A stretch of 64,000 nt of DNA from Pseudopyrenochaeta lycopersici (Eukaryota > Ascomycota > Dothideomycetes > Pleosporales > Pseudopyrenochaetaceae), in the NCBI GenBank assembly GCA_003313425.1, contig NHZP01000021.1, positions 248,001-312,000 of the forward strand. The letters run 5' to 3'. Shown here in pieces: positions 20,757 through 30,549 of this stretch. The notes below the pieces were generated by a model that worked only from the letters and a program-made list of their open reading frames with translations, searched no databases and was not told the DNA's origin. A program made the translations under genes and the position numbers. Each line of letters begins with the position of its first letter. Within the stretch, counting starts at the first letter, position 1.

Positions 20757-23206
20757 TGTCAACACATGAAGGTTGTGTTTCGAAGAGTAGAAGATGATCC
20801 CAGTGTTCCGTTGAGGAGGCCAACACTTGCTTTGCAAACATTGCTTTTCAGGCTCAAGTTCAGCAGTTGCTCTCGCCTACTTGGTCTTTCTACACCTCTG
20901 AAATGGTCGTATTGGTCCGTAGGCACAGTTTCCAGCCGATGTACTAGGCGTGAAAATGCTCCAAGCAACTTGGCCTTGGTTAAGATGGGGCGTAACAGTG
21001 TCAGTGCAGGTTTCGTAGATCGTCCGCGGAGCATGATAACGAGTTTCAAGTGAAACTCCAAGAGGTCATTGCTCGCGCCAGAAGCTTGTCTCAACGTACG
21101 ACTCCATACACGTGCTAGATGATTTTATCGATTAGTTTGTTGACAGACTCAAACTACGTCCCATTCACCGCACAGGTCTGTTTCTGCATGACAAGCCGTT
21201 GTGTTGAATCAATCTGCAGATCGTCACGGAGGCGTTTATGGTTTCATGAGAGGTCTGGAGGAGATTTAGATCGTTCTCTGAAAGCAACAAAACACATTGC
21301 AGAGCACCATACAATGGGCAGAAATAGTGAGGTGAGTGATGCCAACACTGTTCGAACCGCTCTTCTTGGAAACACTCCTACCAACATGCCAAGAGCGGAA
21401 CGTGCATTTCCATATTTAATTTTAACATCTCCGCGCTTCGCCGCACCTCATCTTTCCTTCATCAACATGTGGCGAAGCACATGCGCATGGTGACGCCTCA
21501 TTATTGTTCGCATACTTGCGCATGTCCCGTGATTGCGTAACACACCCGAAGCTACATCACGGGCTTTACTACTGCCATTGTTTTGCCAATCTTACTATTT
21601 CACGCGGTGAGAACTGACAACAGAGGAGACTAATCGCACGCAAGATACGCTCATACAGTCTCCAACAGCATAAAAGGAACGCAATTCCACTGCAGAGGCC
21701 TTATCAGTATGCCCATATGCTACAGTGCCTTATTGGTCCACAAGTCTTCTACTCCCCAGCTACAGACCAGCTCAAGGGTTACATTGATATTGCGGCTCAA
21801 CCGTCAAACCCGGTCACAGTGCATCACAAGACACGCCATTCGCTAACTTCTGAGCGAGATGGCCGTCTACCTGGATTCCAGCCGCCCTAGGCCGATTGCC
21901 GTTCGCGTACTGGTGTGAGGTTCATATCGAGTGGGCGGAATTTATATTGGCTGGACGTTGCTTGATTAGGCTGAACTCGACTTTGGGTTTATGACAAAGT
22001 ACCCTGCGCCTCAGCGAAATCACCAGAACGGTGAGCAGTGGAAGTGGGGATAGGCACCAAGGGATTCGCTAGAAATAGGTTTGAAAGGATCACAGAACGA
22101 AACACAATGCACATGTTTCTGCGCTTCAACATAGCTGTGAAGCGTTTGTACCTGATGCGAACGCCTATCCTTGGCGTACGTATCCTGGCCAATGAACTAG
22201 AGTGCGCTAAATGCTAACCGATCATTCGGAACAATGCCACTTTGCGAAGATTCAAGGGGGCCGATTAAGCTTCATGCGTTGCACGGCCAATTCTTGAGGA
22301 ATCTCGTCCCGTTTCTTCCGGAAGCTTCACGTCGCTTGCTGGATGCCACGCTTTTTTGAGCTTTTCTTGCCGAAATTCCCATCGTCAGGTCATCTGGCAT
22401 CCGTCTTACGATGCAATTCCGGTCACGCGATTCTTCCGACCTCCCTGCACTCTTCAGGACAAGACCTGAGACGTGATTGACAATGGGTGCGATGTTGCCC
22501 CGTTGCCGCTTCATCAGGCAGAAATCAAACCAGTTCCATCTTTGCAGAGTAATGCCGGGTGGTACTACAGTAACGAGACCTGAGTGAATTCTGCCGCTAC
22601 GCCACCCAAGAGATGCAAGCTACCTAAGGTGTCTTGGTCTCTAGGCCAAAAACCGACATCCAGGAAAAGATCATGAGCCTCATGACCTTCGCCTCAGATT
22701 ACCTTCCACATGCGGTCCGGAAAATCTTTCTAGAAGTTTTCCAACTATGTGCAGACTTGTGTCGATTGAAACAATCTATCCCAACCAGGTTATGAAACCA
22801 CTAAGACCAGGAACAGCATGATCTACAACCGTCAGAAAGACGATGATCCTTGCAGGAACGAATGTAACTCTTCGCAAGCTGGCGTCTCTTTTCACAATAG
22901 AGCAAGCCAAATTCAGCAGTACACGATGCACGATCATAATATGACACGTAGTGAAGCATCTACACTAGGCACAAAGATCAACATTGAAGGTCAGATGAGT
23001 TGATCCATCTTTTCGCCTCCTGGCATAGGGTCCTGGCCCGTCAGTGTCACGGTGAATTGAGGACTAACAAGCAACCGCCAATCAAGGTTTGAGGCCATAG
23101 TACATGGTAGTGATGAGCTCCACATACCTCCCAGCGCATTGTCATGTCCACTCTCTCCTTGAGGCAATGATCCCGGACAAAGTGGCGCACAGATCTCTCC
23201 GCAGTA

Positions 23207-23222
23207 CCCCAGAGTACCCCAC
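23207..23222. promoter_or_regulatory. Two putative CreA/Mig1-type sites
   Basis: CCCCAG and CCCCAC, 10 bp apart and about 290-305 bp before the GH7 start codon, both fit the reverse complement of the SYGGRG carbon-catabolite-repressor consensus. Close pairs are the arrangement usually reported as functional. The motif is short, so chance occurrence is possible. Confidence 0.35.
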
Positions 23223-23439
23223 GATGAGAGTACGACTAAGTTGTCTTCATCTACTCTTCATTACTCTGGCACTTCTAGTACCCTTCCACAATCCCGACCA
23301 GCCGTAGCCCTTCTGACATTGGTGATAATGCCCTCGTTCGGATACAGGGATACAGATCTTCTGCGCCTTGCAATAACCTGTGGTCATATGGGTACAATTC
23401 CAAGGTACCGCGGATAGTGCTGGATAGCATTGACATTTC

Positions 23440-23447
23440 TATATAAG
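23440..23447 (+). promoter_or_regulatory. TATA box of the GH7 gene
   Basis: TATATAAG lies 65-72 bp upstream of ATG 23512, a normal spacing for a strongly expressed secreted-enzyme gene in fungi. Confidence 0.65.
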
Positions 23448-23511
23448 AGGACTGTCCCATCGTGCAAAGTTTCTCCATCATCCCACAACAGTCACTTCTT
23501 CCACAGTCAAA

Positions 23512-24933
23512 ATGTACAGGTCTCTCGCCCTCGCATCGCTCACTCTCTTCGGAGCCGCCCGCGCTCAGCAGGTTGGTACCTCCCAGACCGAGACTCACCC
23601 CAAGCTCTCTTGGAAGACCTGCACTGGCACTGGTGGCAACAGCTGCTCTACCAAGGCTGGTTCCATTGTGCTCGACTCCAACTGGCGATGGTCGCACGTT
23701 ATCAACGGATACACAAACTGCTTCGATGGCAACTCGTGGAACACGACTGCCTGCCCTGATGGTCTTACTTGCACAAAGAACTGCGCCATCGATGGTGCTG
23801 ACTACTCTGGTATGTATACGGAAGCCGTAAAGATGTAATCAACACATGCTTACCAATTTCAAGGCACCTATGGTATCACCACCTCCAGTGATGCTCTTAC
23901 CTTGAAGTTCGTCACCAAGGGCCAGTACTCCAGCAACATTGGCTCGCGTACCTACCTCATGGAGACCGACACCAAGTACCAAATGTTCAACCTCATTGGA
24001 AAGGAGTTCACCTTCGACGTTGATGTCTCCAAGCTACCTTGCGGTCTGAACGGTGCTCTGTACTTCGTTGAGATGGCTTCTGACGGTGGCCTCAACAAGG
24101 GAAACAACAAGGCTGGTGCCAAGTACGGAACCGGTTACTGCGATTCTCAGTGCCCCCATGACATCAAGTTCATCAACGGCGCTGCTAACGTTGTTGGCTG
24201 GAACCCCTCCCCCAACGACCCCAACGCTGGAGCTGGTGAGATCGGCGCCTGCTGCCCCGAGATGGACATCTGGGAGGCCAACTCCATCTCCACCGCTTAC
24301 ACTCCCCATCCTTGCAAGACCAAGGGTCTTCAGGAGTGCAAGGGCACCACCTGCGGTGATGGTGACAACCGCTATGGCGGTATCTGCGACAAGGACGGCT
24401 GCGATTTCAACAGCTACCGCATGGGTGTCCGTGACTTCTACGGCCCAGGCGCCACTCTTAACACCAACCAAAAGATGACTGTCGTCACCCAGTTCGTCGG
24501 CTCTGGTACTTCGCTCACCGACATCAAGCGATTCTACGTCCAGAACGGAAAGGTCTTCAAGAACTCCAACTCTGCCATTGCTGGCGTCACTGGCAACTCC
24601 ATCACTGATGCCTTCTGCGAGCAGCAGAAGACCGCCTTCGGTGACACCTCCTCATTCAAGGCCCTCGGTGGTCTTAAGGAGATGGCTGCCTCGCTTGCCC
24701 GTGGCCACGTCTTGGTCATGTCTCTCTGGGACGACCATGCGGTCAACATGCTCTGGCTCGACTCTACCTTCCCCACCGACGCTGACCCAGCCAAGCCTGG
24801 TATTGCCCGTGGTACTTGCCCCACCACCTCCGGTGTACCTGAGGAGGTTGAGAGGGACTCGCCCGGCGCGACCGTCATCTTCTCCAACATCAAGTTCGGC
24901 CCCATCGGCTCCACCTTCGCTCAGCCCGCATAA
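23512..24933 (+). CDS. GH7 cellobiohydrolase, no cellulose-binding module
   Basis: Two exons, 23512-23809 and 23864-24933, with a 54-nt intron, encode 455 residues. A signal peptide ends after an Ala-Arg-Ala, and mature protein starts at Gln-Gln-Val-Gly-Thr. The catalytic block Glu-Met-Asp-Ile-Trp-Glu-Ala-Asn near residue 232-239 supplies the nucleophile, the assisting Asp and the acid/base Glu of family GH7. The many Cys, the Gly-Tyr-Cys-Asp-Ser-Gln-Cys-Pro and the Trp-Asp-Asp-His motifs are as in CBHI-type enzymes, and the extended loops favour a cellobiohydrolase over an endoglucanase. The protein stops right after the catalytic domain, with no linker or CBM1. Codon use is strongly biased to C-ending codons, unlike its neighbours, which suggests high expression. 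It should release cellobiose from cellulose chain ends outside the cell. Confidence 0.95.
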
Positions 24934-25157
24934 ATGCCCTGAAGTGATTGGGTAGGATCGGATCAAAATGATGAGATGCTGGATGCACCGAGGGGTGGAA
25001 ATGGGAAATGTTCCGCTTGTCTATACTTTCGCTATACTTCACAACTGTAAATACTTTTGGTGGTAGAAACCGTATATATAGAGACGAATAGATTGCATAA
25101 GAAAATTGCACTTTCACTATGCTGGTGACGTCGGGCCTTTGTGGCTATGGAAAATCC

Positions 25158-26540
25158 CTAAAACTGTCTACCCCTTTCCGCGTCTTGCCGAAGTAAGCTC
25201 TCAGCAACATTTCTCGAAAGCTCTAGCCTTTCTTCTTCGTCTCTCCTCTGTGCCTCTTCATTCTCGCTCCTCGTCCTCCATGTCCTCGGTCGGGCTCTCG
25301 ACCTTCTGACATCACCTCCCTGTTCCTCGCTTGAATCTTTCCTCATAAATGACCGATAAATGGGCGATCGTGACGTACTTCGAGTTCTAGCAGATGTTTC
25401 AATTACAGCTTTGCCTGCGTTGTCAGCGCTCTCAAACGCCCTCTTTGTGTCCCCGGGCCGAAGGCTCGTCAAACGAACTATATCAGTGACAACATTTGAA
25501 TGTCCCTCCACAGGAACACCGTGCGCGCGCCAACTTGTTTCGAACGGAGATCGCCCGGTGCCGAGATCACGCCAGGTTTGTATAACAAGCCGTACTTGTC
25601 CGCCTATCGAGTTCGGGAATTCATGCACACTGACACTCCAATCTGTTGCACATGTCGAGCACATTTGTGTAAATGGGTACTTCCAGCCTCTCCGTACCAC
25701 GTTGTCGATGGCAGCCATCAAGCCGGTGTGTCCATGTTCAGAATCCCGGTGTCCGGCGAGAATGTGTGGGAGTGTTGGCCAAATATGTTTGAGCAGATTC
25801 TTATTTGACGTCGACCATGATGGTAGAACAATAGCGTAAGTCGAATGAAGTAAAAAGTGGCCTTTAACCACTTTAGCTTCGCACTGCAGCCTTGTTGGAA
25901 CGGGAGTTTTGAAGATCTTGGCCATTGAGCTACGGCTGTAGGAAAGGTCTTCTAATGGAATTCCATGTTCAGGACCCCATGTTGCGCAGTTCACGGCCAA
26001 TCGGACATGGTGGTAGCAGAGCATATAATCCGGGCCGGCTTGGAGATAACTGCTGAACTCGGCACAATCTCTTTTCTTTTCTCGTGCTCGCGCTTTGGGT
26101 CCGTCTCCTACATTCCAGGCGTGAAATTTATCGCACCACGCGCAGAACCAGTGGCCTGGGAAGGCTCGCTCGACGACAACTTCAATAGTTCGACGCTTCT
26201 CGAAGCGTGATTTGGAGGCCTCGATGTACTTGGATAGATGATTCGTGCCGACAGCGTAGCAAACGAAGCGGCTTGATAAGCAAAAAGACGCCGCTGAGGC
26301 GTTGTCTAGATATGAAGTAATTTGCTGAACAAGTTCAACTGGAAGTGTAAGGATGGGCGCGATTCGACCCTGCTTTATAGTAGCGAGCGACTCCGAAATA
26401 TCATTATCGCGGTTGGAATCCAAGCTTGTCCTTGCGGTCAGGGCGCCAGACGCGGAATCGACGGAGGAGGAAGTGGTTGTGTGTGACTTTGAAGAGCTTG
26501 AGCTCATAGATCGGCGGAAGATGCCCATCTTGCCGTACAT
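25158..26540 (-). CDS. F-box protein
   Basis: Single-exon frame of 460 residues. A Ser-rich disordered start is followed by an F-box at about residues 62-100 (Leu-Pro-Val-Glu-Leu-Val-Gln-Gln-Ile). A Cys/Trp/His-containing segment comes next (Trp-Phe-Cys-Ala-Trp-Cys-Asp-Lys-Phe-His), then a long unassigned region and an Arg/Glu-rich C-terminus. F-box proteins of this layout are abundant in Pezizomycotina and bring substrates to SCF ubiquitin ligases; the substrate is unknown. A second Met at residue 5 (followed by Gly-Ile-Phe-Arg-Arg) is an equally good start. Confidence 0.72.
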   Translation of the reverse strand: MYGKMGIFRRSMSSSSSKSHTTTSSSVDSASGALTARTSLDSNRDNDISESLATIKQGRIAPILTLPVELVQQITSYLDNASAASFCLSSRFVCYAVGTNHLSKYIEASKSRFEKRRTIEVVVERAFPGHWFCAWCDKFHAWNVGDGPKARAREKKRDCAEFSSYLQAGPDYMLCYHHVRLAVNCATWGPEHGIPLEDLSYSRSSMAKIFKTPVPTRLQCEAKVVKGHFLLHSTYAIVLPSWSTSNKNLLKHIWPTLPHILAGHRDSEHGHTGLMAAIDNVVRRGWKYPFTQMCSTCATDWSVSVHEFPNSIGGQVRLVIQTWRDLGTGRSPFETSWRAHGVPVEGHSNVVTDIVRLTSLRPGDTKRAFESADNAGKAVIETSARTRSTSRSPIYRSFMRKDSSEEQGGDVRRSRARPRTWRTRSENEEAQRRDEEERLELSRNVAESLLRQDAERGRQF

Positions 26541-27506
26541 TGTCCTAACGCTGAAATTTTGAGGGTCGAAGTATAAAAACGTTTGAAAATTCTAAGTCTG
26601 AATACTTCCAGGTCTCTTCCTCGGTCACAACGGTGGATCCTCGGGCAAAGACAGCCGCGTTGTTCAAATCTAAGCCAAGGGAGCTGCAACAAGTGAATAG
26701 AAGCAGCGACGACGGTCCAGAATGAAAATATCTCAAGACATGTAATCACGTCTCTACATGCCCTCGAATCAGAAATCCCAAGTATTTGTCGTCCACAGGA
26801 ACAAAAAGTAAGGCAAACAGCCCTTCCAGCGCCGACGGCGCCCAACCGCTACTTATCAACCCTGCCCACTACGGGCCGCACATAAAGAGCCTCTGACAGA
26901 TGACAGCAGCATGAGCACGCTAAGCATCATCCAAGCACAGGCACGCGACGCGGTGTGAGATAAGACACCAGATACCTTGACATGGGTGGCGGTGAGTTGA
27001 GACATTCAAGAGGTCGTGTGGTGGCTCAGTCATTCACCTGATGTACGCTTGCTAGCTTAATGGCGTTAGCATGGCGCTGGCTTGGGCCTAGCCCCATCGT
27101 TCGACTTCGGCAAAGTTGTAATATTTTGCGCATGCACCCGCTGTAGCCATGCGCGAGGCCTGCATGTTGGACTAGGCACGTGGCAGGCTGTTGTAAACTT
27201 TGAAGTCGCTGGGTAGGTTAAGCGTGACAGCGAATTAGTGTCCTGAAGTATTGATTGGATATACAACGCTTGCTATGCTATGTGTAACTGGTGAATATAA
27301 TTAGAGAACTTTGCTCGGAGAAACGAGTTTCGTTCTAGAGACATGTTCCATGCTCTTTAAAATGTAATTGTACAAAGACGCCTGTCTTTCCTATGCGCCA
27401 ACCGTAGATCGGTCATCACGGCCTTTACGTGATCGTCAGTCATTCCCCAAGTCTTCACGCAATCATCGTATTGACAACTAACAACACCGGGCGGTCAAGG
27501 CTCAGT
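26541..27506. other. Intergenic F-box gene to KEI1
   Basis: 966 bp. It holds the F-box gene promoter on the minus strand and the 3' flank of KEI1. Short ORFs only; nothing recognised. Confidence 0.4.
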
Positions 27507-28557
27507 CTATCGTGGGAGCTCAAGGTTGAGGTTGAGCTGAGGGACTGGAGGTCCAGTTCCAGATCTTCGTCTACGCTCACGCTCGTTGAAACCAATCGGT
27601 TGGTCGAGTTGTGTGACCTTCCTGAACTTGCCGCCAACTCCACGCATCCAGTCTTCACCCTCATCAGCACCAAGCCAGTACTTGGGCGCGCCACTCAGCA
27701 TCACGCGTCCAACGTTGCCTTTCCAGCCGTTGCCTTCCTCCTTACCCTCGTTGAAGGGATTCTCAGCCAGGTCGTTCGCGGAGGTTTGCATGTTGTTCGA
27801 GGTATACCACGCAGCAGAGGAGGCGTTTGCGGCGATATGTTGGCGTAGGCACTGGCGCGCAAAAGCCAGCATGATGAAGACGAAGTAGACTCGTAGCGCC
27901 CAGAAACCGGAGATTAGGGAAATGCTCATGATACTTCCACTCTGAAATACGGCATTTCCAAGACCTGCACCAGCACTTCCTGTGCCTTGCCCGAGTGCGA
28001 TAGCATTCTGACCGGGCTGGACGCCCTCAGTCGGCTCGGCGATAATGTCGACTTCCGAGACGTTGTATTTGGGGCTTGTGAATCCGGCATTCTCTGACAA
28101 TCCCGGTGAAAGAGCGGAGTTCTCGTCTGGGTGAGCAGCAAGTGTGTAGAACCATGCGATTCCAAAGAAGGCTGTGTATAGTGCGTTGATGACTGAGTCG
28201 AGCGCATACAGATGCGCAAGTAGGACCGACTCAAACGGACTTTGTAATCGGATGTGCTTGTATAGGTATACGGTGGAGAGGAGTGCAATAGTGGAGTAAA
28301 GGTACATGGATAGTTGCCAGCCATCAATGTGTGCACCGGTAAGCAGAGCGAGAAGTCCGTAGACGCCGGACGCTTTGTTTATGACTTGTAGAAAGGTGAT
28401 AATTTCCGCGCCGGTGCGGAGGGACATTTTCTGGAGGAAAGTCTGCCAACCAAAGTCAGTCCCGTCATGGCGCTGTAGGTTGTTTGAAGTTAGAGTTCGC
28501 GACTGCCTGACGTACCTTTGGGCGCGGTATCTCAAGGATGTGCGAAGGCGCCATCAT
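27507..28557 (-). CDS. KEI1: Inositol phosphorylceramide synthase regulatory subunit Kei1
   Basis: Two exons, 28557-28516 (14 codons) and 28442-27507, with a 73-nt intron, give 325 residues. The N-terminus Pro-Arg-Pro-Lys-Thr-Phe-Leu then Met-Ser-Leu-Arg-Thr-Gly-Ala-Glu-Ile is the family signature (DUF1753). It is followed by Asn-Lys-Ala-Ser-Gly-Val-Tyr-Gly-Leu-Leu-Ala-Leu. Four hydrophobic helices fit a multi-pass Golgi membrane protein, and the C-terminal tail after about residue 235 is hydrophilic. Kei1 is the essential partner of the Aur1 catalytic subunit in making inositol phosphorylceramide. ATG 28554, one codon on, is an equivalent start. Confidence 0.88.
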
Positions 28558-29067
28558 GGTGGTTAACGGTGGCAGAGAAAAATCTCCACGCGCAGCGAAA
28601 GTATGACAGAACTAGCAATGCCACAGTATAACTGCTGATTACGTGTAGGGGGTGAAAGGGTTGTTGGGTGTGAAAGAGCTTGAGGCCCGTTGACGGAAGC
28701 GCCGGTAGATTTGCTCATCTTGCAGGGCTACGCTAAGCCCCTTTCCGTGGCGGCGGCCGTGCACGCCTACATCCTTGAACGTCATCTTCAACATGAGAAT
28801 AAGCGTAGAGGCTCCATTTAAACTGCACGCCATCTCAGAAGTTTGTAAAATGGTGGTGCTGTCTCAAATTCCTGGGGGCATACTTGGGCAAGAAACCTAC
28901 TTGTGACGCAACTTTGGAACAGCTCGCCTGCACTTGCCAATTCCAAGCTGCTCTCAGCTGCGGGCACGTGACATGGTATCGCGCCGTTGAGCTACATTGT
29001 ATAAGAGCTGAAATACCCCACATCTCGACTAACTCACTTATTATCAGTTAAGTACGATCAATTTTTT
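28558..29067. other. Divergent intergenic region KEI1 / SDR
   Basis: 510 bp between two divergent starts, so it must hold both promoters. No individual element can be named. Confidence 0.4.
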
Positions 29068-30288
29068 ATGGCGGACTACCGACCACCAGCACCGAAGCTT
29101 CAACAACAGGATCTCAAGGGCAAAGTAGCCGTGGTAACGTATGTAGTTCTGATTTCGCACATGAAGTACCAAGAATCCCTTAATTGTGCATTGAATTTAT
29201 AAACCGCCCGGCGCTTTTCATTAATATCTCATTATGTGTTAGTTTGGGCTCATTTGTTCGAGGTTACATCGATATACGAAGGTGAATTGTCAACACGTTT
29301 AGAACCTACATTTCTTTGAAAAGTCGTACTTTCCCAGCGTCACTCCATCATCCATCGCTTACGGTGAACTCAAATTCCTTAATCAAAATCAACACACCTT
29401 TCCATATCCAATGCCATATATCAGCCTCCAGCAACACCCCTTGGAATACTAGTCCTCAGCATTCCCCATCTACTTCCTCGATAGCTTCTAATTTGACCTC
29501 CCAGCGGCGCAACAAAAGGCATAGGCCGCGCCATCGCCCTCGACCTCGCAACACGCGGCTGCTCCGTCCTCGGAACTTACACCACCCCCGAATCCGCACA
29601 CAATTTCGACACCCTCGTTCACACTGTAAAGGACCTCTACGCATCTGGAGACCCCGCGCCAACCCTCCACGGCGTACCCGCTGACATCACCTCCCTCGCC
29701 TCTATCGGCACCCTACTCTCCCACCTCGAGAAGGCGTTCAATGGCGCCAAGCTCGACATCCTCGTCCTCAGTGCAGCCATCAATGTGCGGCCGAAGATCG
29801 GCAGCGCAAGTGACGCCGACATTGAAAGCAGCCTAACCGGCAATATCCACTGGCCAATTCTCCTTGTGGAGAATCTAGTCCGGCAGCAGCTTTTCAATTC
29901 AAATGCGCGAGTTGTGGTCCTCTCGTCTGACCGTGTGCGCGACCCTGGGCCCGGTTCCTCGATATTCAATGCAACGAAGACGGCGCTCGAGTCGCTGGCG
30001 CGCTCGTGGGCTGTTGAACTTCCCCTCTCCTTTCCTGGGACGACTGCTAATGCGGTGAGTGTGGGGTTGACGGATACGCCGGGAGTACGGCGCTTTCCGG
30101 CGGCGGCGGTGGAAGCGTTGAAGGCGCAACGGTTGAAGAAGGTGAGGGTTGTCGAGGGGGGCAGGATGGGGTATCCTGAAGATGTTGCGGATGTGGTTGG
30201 ATGGCTTGTCAGTGAGAAGGCAAGGTGGCAGACGGGGAGTGTTGTGGCTGCTAATGGAGGAGCAGAGTGGGTTGGTGGCACTGCGTAG
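29068..30288 (+). CDS. Short-chain dehydrogenase/reductase with Phe in place of the catalytic Tyr
   Basis: Two exons, 29068-29138 and 29505-30288, give 284 residues; the 366-nt intron is far longer than others in this window. The join creates the Rossmann motif Thr-Gly-Ala-Thr-Lys-Gly-Ile-Gly near residue 24-31, so the splice sites are well supported. A Leu-Ser-Ala-Ala-Ile replaces the usual Asn-Asn-Ala-Gly block. The catalytic Ser is in Val-Leu-Ser-Ser. The Tyr-x-x-x-Lys pair reads Phe178-Asn-Ala-Thr-Lys182 (codon TTC at 29965-29967). A classical SDR needs that Tyr as acid/base, so oxidoreductase activity is doubtful. Alternatives are a non-enzymatic NAD(P)-binding protein or an enzyme using another residue. 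The C-terminal Gly-rich end of SDRs is present. Substrate unknown. Confidence 0.83.
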
Positions 30289-30549
30289 GAGAGCTTTGGG
30301 AGGTGATTGTGGAAATATATTGCTATTGCTGTAATGCAGCGGAAGGGGTATTTGGATTTACAATACTAGTAATACAGCTCTAATGCTAGCCCATATCTTT
30401 TCAAGTACGCCAGAAAATGCCCAGGGCGTTGTTGCCCGTTACACATCCAGTCAGAGATGCGCCGAAGATGCATATCTTTAATGAGGATATACCTATATGT
30501 CCCGAAATCGAATACGGGAGAATTTTAAAGTCTTTAACAACAGCATTTC

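Larger units (their letters stand above)
20757..23511. other. 2.75-kb gene-free stretch upstream of the GH7 gene
   Basis: No ORF with domain or splice support on either strand. The last few hundred bp are the cellobiohydrolase promoter, annotated separately. I see no transposase fragment, long repeat or RNA gene. Confidence 0.4.

Noticed and set aside
24034..24471. Minus- and plus-strand ORFs inside the GH7 gene
   Set aside because: Open frames caused by the strong C-ending codon bias of the GH7 coding sequence.
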